Origin: Edaphochlamys debaryana
Lineage: Eukaryota > Chlorophyta > Chlorophyceae > Chlamydomonadales
DNA length: 64,000 nt
Assembly: GCA_016858145.1 (NCBI GenBank)
Contig: JAEHOE010000115.1
Span: 62,001 to 126,000 of the forward strand
Direction: 5' to 3'
The position numbers and the translations under genes are program-made. The notes under the pieces are model-generated. The model saw only the letters and a list, made by a program, of their open reading frames with translations, did not search any database and was not told the DNA's origin. Below, one piece after another: positions 40,664 to 53,200 of the stretch (its first letter is position 1; each line of letters opens with the position of its first letter).

Positions 40664-43600
40664 ATGGCAGATAAGGCGAACTCACCTCCGCGACCACGCG
40701 CCCGTGGGCGTCCGAGGCTTCATTCTGCGTTTACCATCGACGCTAATGGAAACACAATCCTTGCGGAGATGGGGACCACCGGCGGGGTGCAGACAGCAGC
40801 GCCCGTAGGCGGAATACCATCCGGACCTCCCGGAGCGCCTACATTGTCAGAAGCAGTAGCACAGGACATTACTGCGGCTGGAGAGGACACTCCTCCACCC
40901 CCTGGCGACGAGGAGTGGCGGAGCCCGGAGCCCGCAGTCAGCCCGGCACCTCGCGCTGTGGAGTGGCGCACCGCGTTCACGTGCTGTGCGCCTTGCGGGT
41001 GTCCGTCTTTCATGACCCCTGAGCTGGCGGCGTACGTTAACGCCTGCCAGACCATTTGCGGTGATGACTTGCCCGCTCCCGTGGCCACGACGGCAACGAA
41101 GACTGTATACTGCCTCCCCACTGCTAGACCAGTGCGGGAGTTCGTCTTCACCACCTTCAGGACCGTGCAGCTCGCGGATGGCCCGCATGTGCTCTCTTGG
41201 TGCACTTGCGAGAGCTCCTGTTCCTCGAAAGCACGGCTTTTTGACCGCGATTCGCTGCCTGGGTGGCCTCGAGCTGCCGTGCTCGAAGAAGCAATGCACG
41301 CATGCGTGCACGCCCGGGCGCTCCAGGTGTGAACAATTGTTTGTGGCCTCACGGTTGGGTACTGGACTAATGGACTAATCTCACTGATTTTGGCTTCGCA
41401 GGTCTGGTGCGGCTGGCGCCGAAGGTCTTTCGAGGAGCTGCACCCGCCCGCGCGGGACTTCCAGGCCGGGCCTCCCCCACCACGGCACGAGCTGTCTTTC
41501 CCAGGGGCGGATGACCACATGCGCTGCGTATGGGTTGCTGGAGATCCTCTCTCCACCGACGCAGCTGTTGTCTATCAGCGCAGCGGCATCTTCCGCTGTA
41601 CGGCATGCTCCGCAGGCAAGGCGTGCCGACACGTACGTCAGCATACCGCCTGCGGGCTCGCAGGCCATGCCGGCGTGCCTATGGATGCTGCCGACGGCTC
41701 TCCAGATGATGACAGCATTGCTGAACTCGACAAACTTATCAGCAGCTTCTTGGACGAGGACGGGAAACTGAGAGTCACTGCCAAAAGCAGGGTGCGCTTG
41801 GGCCTACGGTTCGTGTCGGGGTGGGTCGGGCAGCCTCACCACCCTGCCGCGTCAAGCGCTTGCTCGGATTCTTACCCCTACCGCGCTTCGTCCACGCTAC
41901 CTCCCCCAGGCACGCATTCTCGATGGGCTTGTGCATCGTGGTGTCCAGCGTGTTTACCCAGAGCACTCGTCGTTGTCCTGCGAGCTCCTCCCGCAACCAA
42001 AACCTGGCCAGGCCTGCGACAAGTGCAAGGCCCCTTGGGAAGGGGCATCGCGCCACCGCTCAAACTGCACCGTCTACGGCATGTCTTGGTTTCGTGAAGT
42101 GGAGGTTTCCCACCTGAGGTGCAAGACGCCCAACTGCACAGGACGATTGCACTTCGACGGCGGCGAGATGGGGATACTCAACCTCAACGACACGGACCTG
42201 TTCAGCCATGAACTGCTTCAATGGTAAGCATGGAAGCCTCTAGCGACCCCTGGAGCCCACCCAGCCCTGGGCCCGTCGCCTGGGCCCGTCGCCTGGGCCC
42301 GTCGCCGGGACCCGAGCCCCCACGCCTCTCAATCTGAGTCCATTCAGTCCTTTGTTGCTGTGGCCCGCAGGTATAGCATCCAGCTCGCAACCACCCGAGT
42401 TCCGTTCTACTCACTCTGGGTGGCCGTGGTGAAGTCGTACGTGTCGCGTGGCCTGCTTGCGCCTGGGTCCCCAGAGGAGCTGTACTACGCCAACAAGCGC
42501 GCTGTGTAAGCCTGCTTCATTGTCCACTGACAATGTTGGGGCCTGTGCGCAGACTCAACCTTTTCTTTCGTCCCCACCGCTTTCGTCCCCACAGCTTCCA
42601 GGCTGCTTGGCTCAATTACATCGCCTTGCAGGACCTCGACTACACGCCGGCCTTCACGTGCAGTTGCCCTGGCGGACAGTGTGATGCCGTGATTGCTGAC
42701 GGCATCATGGTTGGGATGAAGAAGGAGAAGGTGGGTGCGTTCAAGCATGATCCGTTCATCGGGGGTTGGCCTAATGACAGCGTTTGACACGCAGAGCCAC
42801 CTGGTGAAGCCGTGGGGGCCCAGCCCCAGCGAGGAAGCTCGGGCGGGCTCGTTGCACAGTGGCCGCTCTTTGCTTGCCGTCCCTGCTCTCCGATCAACAC
42901 TCAAGAAGTTGTGCGAGTCGGAGTCTGTCAGGATCTCCACGGATGAGTATGAGCGCTTCTGGATGGCACTGGACACGCAGGCTGGGCTCCGCCAGTACCT
43001 GGTGGGCAGGGTTGGAGGGCGATGGAGGGAGGGAGCGGCAGCTTAGCTAGGAGAGGAGGGCTCAGACATTGATTATCACTGTCTTACGAAGGCGAAGTCT
43101 TGGCCAACGGCTTCCGCCCCTTCCCCACCCTCACGCCCTTGTGCTGCAGTCCGACTTCAAGTCGACCACGGTGGACGGGGTATGCATCGACGCGCCAGCT
43201 GGTGTGCGACAGCTCTTGCGCGCCATTGCTTCTGAAAGCCCAGTGTGCGCTTTCATCCCATTCGCCGTCCACACGTGGCTTGAGCGAGCGTTGCAGCCAG
43301 AGCAGCCCTTACCTGGGCCAGCAGAGCTCCTTCAGCTGGCGGTGAGGATGTTGCCTGAATCTTTCCATCTCCCAGTGGTAAACCTGCTCCTAATGAGAGG
43401 CCCTTTCCCTCCATCCCCACAGAACGAAGCGCCTTTGCTGAGCAGCTTTGTGATGGAGGAGACTGCATGCCGCGGTAGCCGCGGCTCTGGCGGCTCGAGT
43501 GGCTTCTTGCACCCAAGAGCCATGGCCCTACTCAGCAAGTTGCTGGAGCTTGCTCGGGCCGCATATGACGCTGCCAACCCTGCCGCCTACGGCAAAGCTA

Positions 43601-44344
43601 CAAAGGACAGGGCTGCGCGTGATGCGCAGGCCCACCAGGACCCTGCGCTGTCCGGTAGGATGAGTGAGGAGCAGGGGCACGGGGCGGCTTTGGCTGTCTA
43701 CCTGGCACCTCCAATGAAACTGTCCTTCTCCTTGACCCCTCTTCACAGACGCGGGGCCTGACCTGGAGTTGCTGGGCCCAGATGCGGAGTTTCTGCGCAC
43801 TGGCTTCTTTTACCCCTCCATGCCAAGGGTGCGCAGGCTGGGGCGGTACCTGGCTGACTTTAAGAGCCAATCTACTGGCAGTGCTCGATGCACAAAGTAT
43901 AAGTACGATGCTAAGAAGTTGACGCCTGGGCTCTTTGTGCTTCACTGTTTGAAGTGTGGCGCGTGCCTGGGGTTTCACATGATGCGTTCGGCTGAGTCGC
44001 CCCAGGCGCTTTTTGAAGTTTTGTACACTCGGTTTCCACGTTGCCCAAAGATCATAGTGTACGACAATAACTGCCACGGTCACGCATACTTCCTCAACCG
44101 CCAGCCGCGTTGGGCACGTAGCTCGTTATTCCTCATAGATAAGCTGCATTTCGCGGGACACAGCGGTTGCTGCGGGGCATACAACATAGCGGCTTACCCG
44201 GAGCTGTCACAACTAAACTCACAACTTGCTGAGCAGCGAAACGCAAGGCTGGCTTTGCTCAAGTCCCATTGCGCATTCATGACTCAGCCCATGTTTTTGA
44301 TATATGTGCGGTATTTTCTGTTTATGAGGGCTCTGCTTGATTGA
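40664..44344 (+). CDS. KDZ/HMGXB3-like DDE transposase, apparently intact
   Basis: Nine exons: 40664-41326, 41402-41791, 41910-42223, 42371-42505, 42595-42730, 42795-43001, 43150-43341, 43423-43654, 43749-44344. All phases agree, giving 954 aa without internal stops. The N-terminus has a basic RARGRPRLH motif. Cys/His clusters follow: a SWIM-like FRCTACSAGKACRHVRQHT, then ACDKCKAPWEGASRHRSNC and LRCKTPNCTGRLHFDGGE, then CSCPGGQCDAVIADGI. The C-terminal core has KIIVYDNNCHGHAYFLNRQP (Asp about 862), FLIDKLHFAGHSGC (Asp about 887, His 890) and LNSQLAEQRNARL (Glu about 918), the order expected for the catalytic Asp, His and Glu of the KDZ (Kyakuja-Dileera-Zisupton) superfamily and its HMGXB3 relatives. 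Its 3' end is the start of a tandem array. A domesticated host gene is an alternative. Confidence 0.65.
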
Positions 44345-45166
44345 TTGTTGAGTGAGCATCCGGGTTAACACTCACGCGCTGGACCCCCTGCGCCGCTGCG
44401 GACCTGGCGGCGGCGACGGCCTGCGCTGGAGTGCGGAGCGCTGGACCCCCCTGCGCCGCTGCGGACCTGGCGGCGGCGGCGGCCTGCGCCGGAGGGCGTT
44501 GCGCTGGAGGCCCCTTCACCGCTGCGGAGCTGGCGGCGGCGACGGCATGCGCTGGAGTGCGGAGCGCTGGACCCCCTGTGCCGCTGCGGACCTGGCGGCG
44601 GCGGCGGCCTGCGCTGGAGTGCGGAGCGCTGGACCCCCTGTGCCGCTGAGGGCGTTGCGCTGGAGGCCCCTTCACCGCTGCGGAGCTGGCGGTATCCGCC
44701 GGTCCACAGGGTTGGTTCAACCCTTCCTGCCGTCGGTGTTTCTCAACACCATCACCCCAGGCTTCGCTGACGCTTGCGGTATTGAGCCTTGCCCACACTC
44801 GCAGCAACGATGAAGCGGCTTCACCAGGATTGTGCTCCAGTGCAGGGCAGCGGAATGCGTTGGAGGCCACTTCTTCGTGCCCTGCCGCCGGGTGAGCTGT
44901 ACAACGCACATGTGCCGATGTGGCGGCTGTAGGATGGACTAGAATAATGGGGTTTGGACTGCCTGTGCCGGTTGACCTGGAGCAAGGGGCGGTCAGCGCG
45001 TCCACCCGTATGGTGGAGGCAGGATAAGCTGCGGTAGAGCCCTGTGCCGGTGTGGCCACTGCAGGATGGACTGGGGGGTGGATCAGCATAGCTCTCGGCT
45101 CGGCTCCCGTTGTGGCGGCGGCAGGCTGGGCTGCGGTTGTGGGGCGGCGGACTTTGAGGCGGCTCT

Positions 45167-45240
45167 GCCACACGCCTCCAGCCTATCCTGCCGCCTTCAA
45201 TCCGGTTTGACGACCGCAGGATAGGCTGGAGGCATGTGGC
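45167..45240. repeat. 25-bp inverted repeat inside segmental unit 1
   Basis: The arms 45167-45191 and 45216-45240 pair with one mismatch around a 24-nt spacer. The same hairpin occurs in unit 2 at 46486-46510/46535-46559. It may be a terminal or subterminal structure of the element or a recombination hot spot. Confidence 0.7.
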
Positions 45241-46485
45241 GGCAGAATACGGCTTGGGGGTGCACTGTCGACAGGCCCCTTTCGCAGGCACCGCAATGCC
45301 CCGTTTCGCCCGGCCTGCGTCCGGCAGCCACGGACCCGGCGATGGGCACAGCCACTGGAAGGAGCGGTGTGGGTCCCGGCAGCGATGTCACTGGCGGAGG
45401 CGTTGGCGAGGAGAGGTGACGCACTGCTGGAGCCCCCTGTGCCGCTGCGGACCTTCATGACTCAGCCCATGTTTTTGATATATGTGCGGTATTTTTTGTT
45501 TATGAGGGCTCTGCTTGATTGATTGTTGAGTGAGCATCCGGGTTAACACTCACGCGCTGGACCCCCTGTGCCGCTGGGGACCTGCCGTCGGCGGCGGCAT
45601 GCGCCGGAGCGCGGAGCGCTGGACCCCCCTGCGCCGCTGGGGACCTGCCGTCGGCGGCGGCATGCGCTGGAGGGCGTTGCGCTGGAGGCCCCTTCACCGC
45701 TGCGGACCTGCCGTCGGCGGCGGCATGCGCCGGAGTGCGGAGCACTGGACCCCCCTGCGCCGCTGCGGACCTGGCGGCGGCGACGGCATGCGCTGGAGTG
45801 CGGAGCGCTGGACCCCCTGCGCCGCTGCGGACCTGGCGGCGGCGACGGCCTGCGCTGGAGTGCGGAGCGCTGGACCCCCTGTGCCGCTGAGGGCGTTGCG
45901 CTGGAGGCCCCTTCACCGCTGCGGAGTTGGCGGTATCCGCCGGTCCACAGGGTTGGTTCAACCCTTCCTGCCGTCGGTGTTTCTCAACACCATCACCCCA
46001 GGCTTCGCTGACGCTTGCGGTATTGAGCCTTGCCCACACTCGCAGCAACGATGAAGCGGCTTCACCAGGATTGTGCTCCAGTGCAGGGCAGCGGAATGCG
46101 TTGGAGGCCACTTCTTCGTGCCCTGCCGCCGGGTGAGCTGTACAACGCACATGTGCCGATGTGGTGGCTGTAGGATGGACTAGAATAATGGGGTTTGGAC
46201 TGCCTGTGCTGGTCTGGCGGCGACCGCATGCCTTCGAACAGAAGACCCATGCACCCCACCCCATGTTGCTGTCCCGTCGTCGGCAGCAGGTTGACCTGGA
46301 GCAAGGGGCGGTCAGCGCGTCCACCCGTATGGTGGAGGCAGGATAAGCTGCGGTAGAGCCCTGTGCCGGTGTGGCCACTGCAGGATGGACTGGGGGGTGG
46401 ATCAGCATAGCTCTCGGCTCGGCTCCCGTTGTGGCGGCGGCAGGCTGGGCTGCGGTTGTGGGGCGGCGGACTTTGAGGCGGCTTT

Positions 46486-46559
46486 GCCACACGCCTCCAG
46501 CCTATCCTGCCGCCTTCAATCCGGTTTGACGACCGCAGGATAGGCTGGAGGCATGTGGC
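46486..46559. repeat. 25-bp inverted repeat inside segmental unit 2
   Basis: Second copy of the hairpin at 45167-45240, with the same spacer length. Unit 3 is truncated before this position and lacks it. Confidence 0.7.
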
Positions 46560-48551
46560 GGCAGAATACGGCTAGGGAGTGCACTGTCGACAGGCCCCTT
46601 TCGCAGGCACCGCAATGCCCCGTTTCGCCCGGCCTGCGTCCGGCAGCCATGGACCCGGCGATGGGCACAGCCACTGGAAGGAGCGGTGTGGGTCCCGGCA
46701 GCGATGTCACTGGCGGAGGCGTTGGCGAGGAGAGGTGACGCACTGCTGGAGCCCCCTGTGCCGCTGCGGACCTTCATGACTCAGCCCATGTTTTTGATAT
46801 ATGTGCGGTATTTTTTGTTTATGAGGGCTCTGCTTGATTGATTGTTGAGTGAGCATCCGGGTTAACACTCACGCGCTGGACCCCCTGTGCCGCTGGGGAC
46901 CTGCCGTCGGCGGCGGCATGCGCCGGAGCGCGGAGCGCTGGACCCCCCTGCGCCGCTGGGGACCTGCCGTCGGCGGCGGCATGCGCTGGAGGGCGTTGCG
47001 CTGGAGGCCCCTTCACCGCTGCGGACCTGCCGTCGGCGGCGGCATGCGCCGGAGTGCGGAGCACTGGACCCCCCTGCGCCGCTGCGGACCTGGCGGCGGC
47101 GACGGCATGCGCTGGAGTGCGGAGCACTGGACCTCCCTGCGCCGCTGCGGACCTGCCGTCGGCGGCGGCATGCGCCGGAGTGCGGAGCACTGGACCCCCC
47201 TGCGCCGCTGCGGACCTGGCGGCGGCGACGGCATGCGCTGGAGTGCGGAGCGCTGGACCCCCCTGCGCCGCTGCGGACCTGGCGGCGGCGACGGCATGCG
47301 CTGGAGTGCGGAGCACCGGACCCCCCTGTGCCGCTGCGGACCTGGCGGCGGCGGCATGCGCCGGAGTGCGGAGCACTGGACCCCCCTGCGCCGCTGCGGA
47401 CCTGGCGGCGGCGACGGCATGCGCTGGAGTGCGGAGCGCTGGACCCCCCTGCGCCGCTGCGGACCTGGCGGCGGCGACGGCATGCGCTGGAGTGCGGAGC
47501 ACTGGACCCCCTGTGCCGCTGCGGACCTGGCGGCGGCGACAGCCTGCGCTGGAGTGCGGAGCACTGGACCTCCCTGCGCCGCTGCGGACCTGCCGTCGGC
47601 GGCGGCATGCGCCGGAGTGCGGAGCACTGGACCCCCCTGCGCCGCTGCGGACCTGGCGGCGGCGACGGCATGCGCTGGAGTGCGGAGCGCTGGACCCCCC
47701 TGCGCCGCTGCGGACCTGGCGGCGGCGACGGCATGCGCTGGAGTGCGGAGCACTGGACCCCCTGTGCCGCTGCGGACCTGGCGGCGGCGGCATGCGCCGG
47801 AGTGCGGAGCACTGGACCCCCCTGCGCCGCTGCGGACCTGGCGGCGGCGACGGCATGCGCTGGAGTGCGGAGCGCTGGACCCCCCTGCGCCGCTGCGGAC
47901 CTGGCGGCGGCGACGGCATGCGCTGGAGTGCGGAGCACTGGACCCCCTGTGCCGCTGCGGACCTGGCGGCGGCGACGGCATGCGCTGGAGTGCGGAGCAC
48001 TGGACCTCCCTGCGCCGCTGCGGACCTGGCGGCGGCGACGGCATGCGTTGGAGTGCGGAGCGCTGGACCCCCTGTGCCGCTGCGGACCTGGCGTAGGCGA
48101 CGGCATGCGCTGGAGTGCGGAGCACTGGACCTCCCTTCGCCGCTGCGGAGCTGGCGTAGGCGACGGCATGCGCTGGAGTGCGGAGCGCTGGACCCCCTGT
48201 GCCGCTGCGGACCTGGCGGCGGCGACAGCCTGCGCAGGAGTGCGGAGCACTGGACCTCCCTGCGCCGCTGCGGACCTGGCGGCGGCGACGGCATGCGCTG
48301 GAGTGCGGAGCACTGGACCTCCCTGCGCCGCTGCGGACCTGGCGGCGGCGACGGCATGCGCTGGAGTGCGGAGCGCTGGACCCCCTGTGCCGCTGGGGAC
48401 CTGCCGTCGGCGGCGGCATGCGCCGGAGTGCGGAGCACTGGACCCCCCTGTGCCGCTGCGGACCTGGCGGCGGCGGCGGCATGCGCCGGAGGGCGTTGCG
48501 CTGGAGGCCCCTTCACCGCTGCGGAGCTGGCGGTATCCGCCGGTCCACAGG

Positions 48552-50207
48552 AGCGGGGGTAGCGCCGCGGGGACCGGGGTGGGGGCGGTGGTGGGATGAG
48601 ATGGGGTTGGTCATAGGAGGGGCGAGAGCTGGTTGGGCGTTTGGGTGCATGGGGCGGGGCAGGGCACGCGGGTTGTCCTGGGCATGGAGTGGGGCCCGGA
48701 CTGTCAGGTGGCCGGAACGAGCAAGGTCACCTGCAGCATGGCGGGAATAAAGGGGGCGAGCAGCCCTGCTCTTGCAAGCAGTGAAGTGCAACCCCGTGCT
48801 GGCCTGGGGCTGGGGCGCAGATGGGCAGCTGCCAGAACCCAGACTGGCACCGAGCGCGGAGGCTAGCGCCGAGCGCTCACGGGCGGGAGGGGAAGGGAGG
48901 GTAGGCAGTGTGCCGTTGACCGCAGTTGAGGGGAGCCAGCTATGCTGTTGAGGAGGTTCCGGACTCACCCCGGGCAGGTACCGTGTCAGCCCAGCCCGCT
49001 GCCCAGGCGTAGCCGGTCTCACCTCATAACGATACCATCACGATACCGCTAGTGCTAGTGCTAGTGCTAGTGCTACGCGGGTGGGAACAGGCCAAGAGGA
49101 CCGGACGTGCTGGCACCCAGCCATGTTGGAGGTGTGGTCCAGCCTCCAGCCCTTGCTTTAGGCTGTCCCCACTCGTCCTGAGTCCTGCCCTCGCACCACC
49201 AGCTCGAGTAGGGCAGGGGCTTAGGGACTAGCACGCCAGATCCGACACACTAGTCGATTGGCACGTTTGGGAGTCCGACCTGCCACGCAGCTCCGCCAGC
49301 GGGCTGGTCCGAAACCCTAACAGCCTGGCGGCACCGAGCCCCCTGCCAGCTGTCCGATTATGCATCCATCCCCATCTCTTGTCCCCCTTCACCCGCCCAC
49401 CCAACGCCACCGCGTGGAAGAGCGACTCGTCAGCTGGTCAGCAGCGCTATGGCTGACTGGTTGCTGTGCAGAAGCCTGGGGCGGGAGGGAACCTAGGAGA
49501 TGGCTGATGAGCGTTATCTGGGCAGCACTCTGGCCAACGGAAGATTGGTCAAGTACAGCTCCTGTGGGCTGACATTGAGAACAACGTGGCAGAGAGTCTC
49601 ATTGTTCCAGCTGACCCAAATGCGTAACACGAAAGGGCATGTCCCGCTGGCAGGTTGAGCTGTCAGAGGTGCGCACAGAATGAAGTGCTAGCCGGCATAA
49701 AGGGAGAGCTAGGATCGGAGCGAGGGACTTGAGGTTTCAACAGCATGAAATACCTGCCACCATTGCAAGCCCCCTGCCAAAGTATAGGTTACCCCCTGCC
49801 TCGGCGATGCACACCGCTGGCACCCTGCCTACTTCTCTCGCGTTGCGGACCTGGTGGCGACACGCTCAGCTGCATCCCCTTTCGTCGTCATCCGAAGTAC
49901 GCTGCACGGCCCCTGCGAGCACTGCACCCGCTGCCAAAGTCCCCTCGTCCCCGCTTCTCCTTCCGTTCAAGTTTTCGTCGTCGTGATAGGCTATCCATGA
50001 GCCCGGCTATCCGCCTCTGCCTTATTGCTATCCGCCTGACAAGCCTTGGCCTTTCATCGACAAGCCTGCTGCCTCCAACCGCCCGACAAGCCGCTGCCTC
50101 CAACCGCCCAACAAGCCGCTGCCTCCAACCGCCCGACAAGCGGCTGCCTCCAACCGCCCGACAAGCCGCTGCCGCCAACCGCCCGACAAGCCTCCGCGCT
50201 GGCCATG
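48552..50207. other. Intergenic with two simple repeats
   Basis: A hexamer run (gctagt) lies at about 49051-49074. A 25-bp unit, ccgctgcctccaaccgcccg plus acaag, is repeated about five times at 50072-50195, close to the 3' end of the Ulp1 gene. No gene is supported between them. Confidence 0.5.
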
Positions 50208-53200
50208 TCACAGAACCCTCCCTTGCGGCTGCAGTGGCGTCCTGGGTGTTCTCACGGTAGCCTCTGCGAGAGCGGTTTCTACAGCCTCGCGGTCACCCGC
50301 TGACACGTGCGGCAGCAGCCACTTGAGCGCCAGCGCACGCAGCTTCCACCGTAGGGCGGCCGCCTCGCCCGAGGTGTACCACTTGATGTTGCTCAGGTCG
50401 TGCTGCACCGCGCCGCCATCGGCTAGCTCCACCAAGGACGGCGCTGGTCATGGGCAACGGCACAAGCGTCAGTGGCAAGCCACACTAAACGCCCTGATAA
50501 CAAGGGGATTCACCACGGCTCATGCACTCACTCTTGCGCTCTGTGCCCCTGAGCTCCACCCGCTCGGGACGTCGTGCCAGGAAGTGCTCCAGGGTGGACA
50601 GCATGAAGACGGCGCAGTGCTTGGTCATGCCCTGGTGGGGCGCGCGCACGTCACTCCGGGCTGGGAAACTGCCAGCCGTGACCCGCACTGTGCCGTGGCC
50701 AGCGCTGCGCAGCTGACAGGACAGGTAGTGGCGAATCTTGCCGTACTCGGGTGCGTGGAAGTTGCCACCATCGTCTGCATGTGAAGAAGTCCTGTCAAGG
50801 AGAGGAGTAGCAGTGCCACAACAGCAGTGCGGCAGTGCCCACCCCATGAGGAGTCGAAGTGCAGAATCATCGGTGTGCCGGGCGCTTTGGGGTCCACGAG
50901 CCGGGGCAGGTGGCAGATGACGAGAAGGGACCAGTGGAACCCGGTGTGCATGGGCAGAAACACGAAGTCCTTCTTGGAGAGGTCCACCACCTACAAAAAG
51001 ACAACTGCTTGAGTGCAGTCTACATTCTAACTTCAGCTAGCCCCTAACACCAGGCCGCACCCACCTCGTGGCGCCCCGAGAGAGATTCCCACAACTCCTT
51101 CGGTCGAAGCCGCGTCCAGGCCTCCTCCGCAGCGCCCTTCTCGACAATCTTGCTGTACATGTGGGTGCCGAGCAGGCAGCAGCGCGTGCGTGTCTCCGGT
51201 GGCATGTGGTCCCAGAGCCACCTGAGGGCCACACCAGGGCGGGGTTACTCGGGTGGTTAAGGATATATAACGGCGAAGGGTGCAGGTTGCAGGGCACCCA
51301 GGTGAGGAGATGCTTGGAAACGGGCTCACAAGATGTAGAGGTTGATGGACGTGTCCGACAAGTCGCAGTCGGCATCTCCCTGCAGCCGCTGGAGCTCCGA
51401 ACCCCAGAGGTCCCAGTTGCGGTTGCGAGGGTTGAACGGGACGGACTTGACGGCTGCGAGTCTCTGAGCCAGGGGGTCCGTCAGTCCACAGGAGGGCGGC
51501 TGGCGCGATGGACCGACCGTTAGTTCATGGGTGATCACCCACTCATCGTCGCCGTCGCCCACACCGCCACTGCCCGGCGGCGGCTGGTCGCTGGGCGCGG
51601 CTGAGGGGCGTGGGTCCGGCTGGAGGCCGGCGGTGCCCCTGTGGCCACCGTCGCCGTCGCCCAGACCGCCACCGCCCGATTGGCCTCCTCCTCCGCCGCC
51701 GCCGGCGCCAAGGCCCCCGCTGCTCGTGCCAGCCGTGGCGCTGCCGTGCCCCCCGCCCGGTCCCGTGGCGGTGTGCGGGCCCGGCGGCGGAGGGGGCGCG
51801 CTGGGGACTTGAGGCGCCTGCGGAAGGGGCAGGGGGAGGGAGCCGTGACACAGGAAGCCGCGCAGAACGCAAGCAAGGCAGGCATGCTGAGGGGGAGCAC
51901 AGCTGTCGGTGGAGATGAAGCCAGCCCCGCTAGACTCCAAGCGGCCCCTTGAACGCACCTGCACGGAGGCGGACGCAGGCGGCGGCTGGTCGCTGGGCGC
52001 GGCTGAGGGGCGTGGGTCCGGCTGGAGGCCGGCGGTGCCCCTGTGGCCACCGTCGCCGTCGCCCAGACTGCCACCGCCCGATTGGCCTCCTCCGCCGCCG
52101 CCGCCGGCGCCAAGGCCCCCGCTGCTCGTGCCAGCCGTGGCGCTGCCGTGCCCCCCGCCCGGTCCCGTGGCGGTGTGCGGGCCCGGCGGCGGAGGGGGCG
52201 CGCTGGGGACTTGAGGCGCCTGCGGAAGGGGCAGGGGGAGGGAGCCGTGACACAGGTAGCCGCGCAGAACGCAAGCAAGGCAGGCATGCTGAGGGGGAGC
52301 ACAGCTGTCGGTGGAGATGAAGCCAGCCCCGCTAGACTCCAAGCGGCCCCTTGAACGCACCTGCACGGAGGCGGACGCAGGCGGCGGCTGGGCGCTGGGC
52401 GCGGCTGAGGGGCATGGGTCCGGCTGGAGGCCGGCGGTGCCCCTGTGGCCACCGTCGCCGTCGCCCAGACCGCCACCGCCCGATTGGCCTCCTCCGCCGC
52501 CGCCGCCGGCGCCAAGGCCCCCGCTGCTCGTGCCAGCCGTGGCGCTGCCGTGCCCCCCGCCCGGTCCCGTGGCGGTGTGCGGGCCCGGCGGCGGAGGGGG
52601 CGCGCTGGGGACTCGAGGCGCCTGCGGAAGGGGCAGGGGGAGGGAGCCGTGACACAGGTAGCCGCGCAGAACGCAAGCAAGGCAGGCATGCTGAGGGGGG
52701 AGCACAGCTGTCGGTGGAGATGAAGCCAGCCCCGCTAGACTCCAAGCGGCCCCTTGAACGCACCTGCACGGAGGCGGACGCAGGCGGCGGCTGGTCGCTG
52801 GGCGCGGCTGAGGGGCGTGGGTCCGGCTGGAGGCCGGCGGTGCCCCTGTGGCCACCGTCGCCGTCGCCCAGACCGCCACCGCCCGATTGGCCTCCTCCTC
52901 CGCCGCCGCCGCCGGCGCCAAGGCCCCCGCTGCTCGTGCCAGCCGTGGCGCTGCCGTGCCCCCCGCCCGGTCCCGTGGCGGTGTGCGGGCCCGGCGGCGG
53001 AGGGGGCGCGCTGGGGACTTGAGGCGCCTGCGGAAGGGGCAGGGGGAGGGAGCCGTGACACAGGAAGCCGCGCAGAACGCAAGCAAGGCAGGCATGCTGA
53101 GGGGGGAGCACAGCTGTCGGTGGAGATGAAGCCAGCCCCGCTAGACCGCGAGCGGCCCCTTGAACGCACCTGCACGGAGGCGGACGCAGGCGGCGGCTGG

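Larger units (their letters stand above)
44276..48551 (+). repeat. Tandem segmental array carrying copies of the transposase 3' end and a 63-bp minisatellite
   Basis: The same segment starts at about 44276, 45455 and 46773 with ttcatgactcagcccatg, continues through the transposase stop and then enters a GC-rich minisatellite. Spacing is 1179 and 1318 bp; the third unit is cut at about 48551. The minisatellite unit is about 63 bp (gtgcggagcgctggaccccc, ctgcgccgctgcggacctgg, cggcggcgacggcatgcgct). It has few copies in units 1 and 2 and more than twenty in unit 3. Unit 2 carries an extra stretch of about 80 bp (46208-46288) absent from unit 1. As 63 is a multiple of three, all six frames stay open for more than a kilobase in unit 3; these frames should not be called genes. 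Confidence 0.85.

Noticed and set aside
44352..46492. Repeat-derived frames in segmental units 1 and 2
   Set aside because: They follow the same minisatellite and duplicated transposase 3' end, with no independent protein signal.
44276..48551. CRISPR-like array
   Set aside because: Repeats are head-to-tail without unique spacers, the host is eukaryotic and there are no cas genes; it is a minisatellite.
46819..48599. Very long open frames (up to about 570 aa) on both strands over the minisatellite
   Set aside because: They arise because the repeat unit is a multiple of three without stops. All six frames are open, and the peptides are pure repeat translations.
49051..49075. Hexamer run (gctagt) as a telomere-like array
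   Set aside because: Only about four units and not an algal telomere motif; a simple microsatellite.
51326..53095. Single uninterrupted 589-aa minus-strand frame through the Ulp1 repeats
   Set aside because: It reads through three 141-142-nt segments with good donor and acceptor sites, and the extra base in two of them breaks the correct frame to exon 1; the spliced model fits better. Intron retention in the 141-nt copies stays possible.
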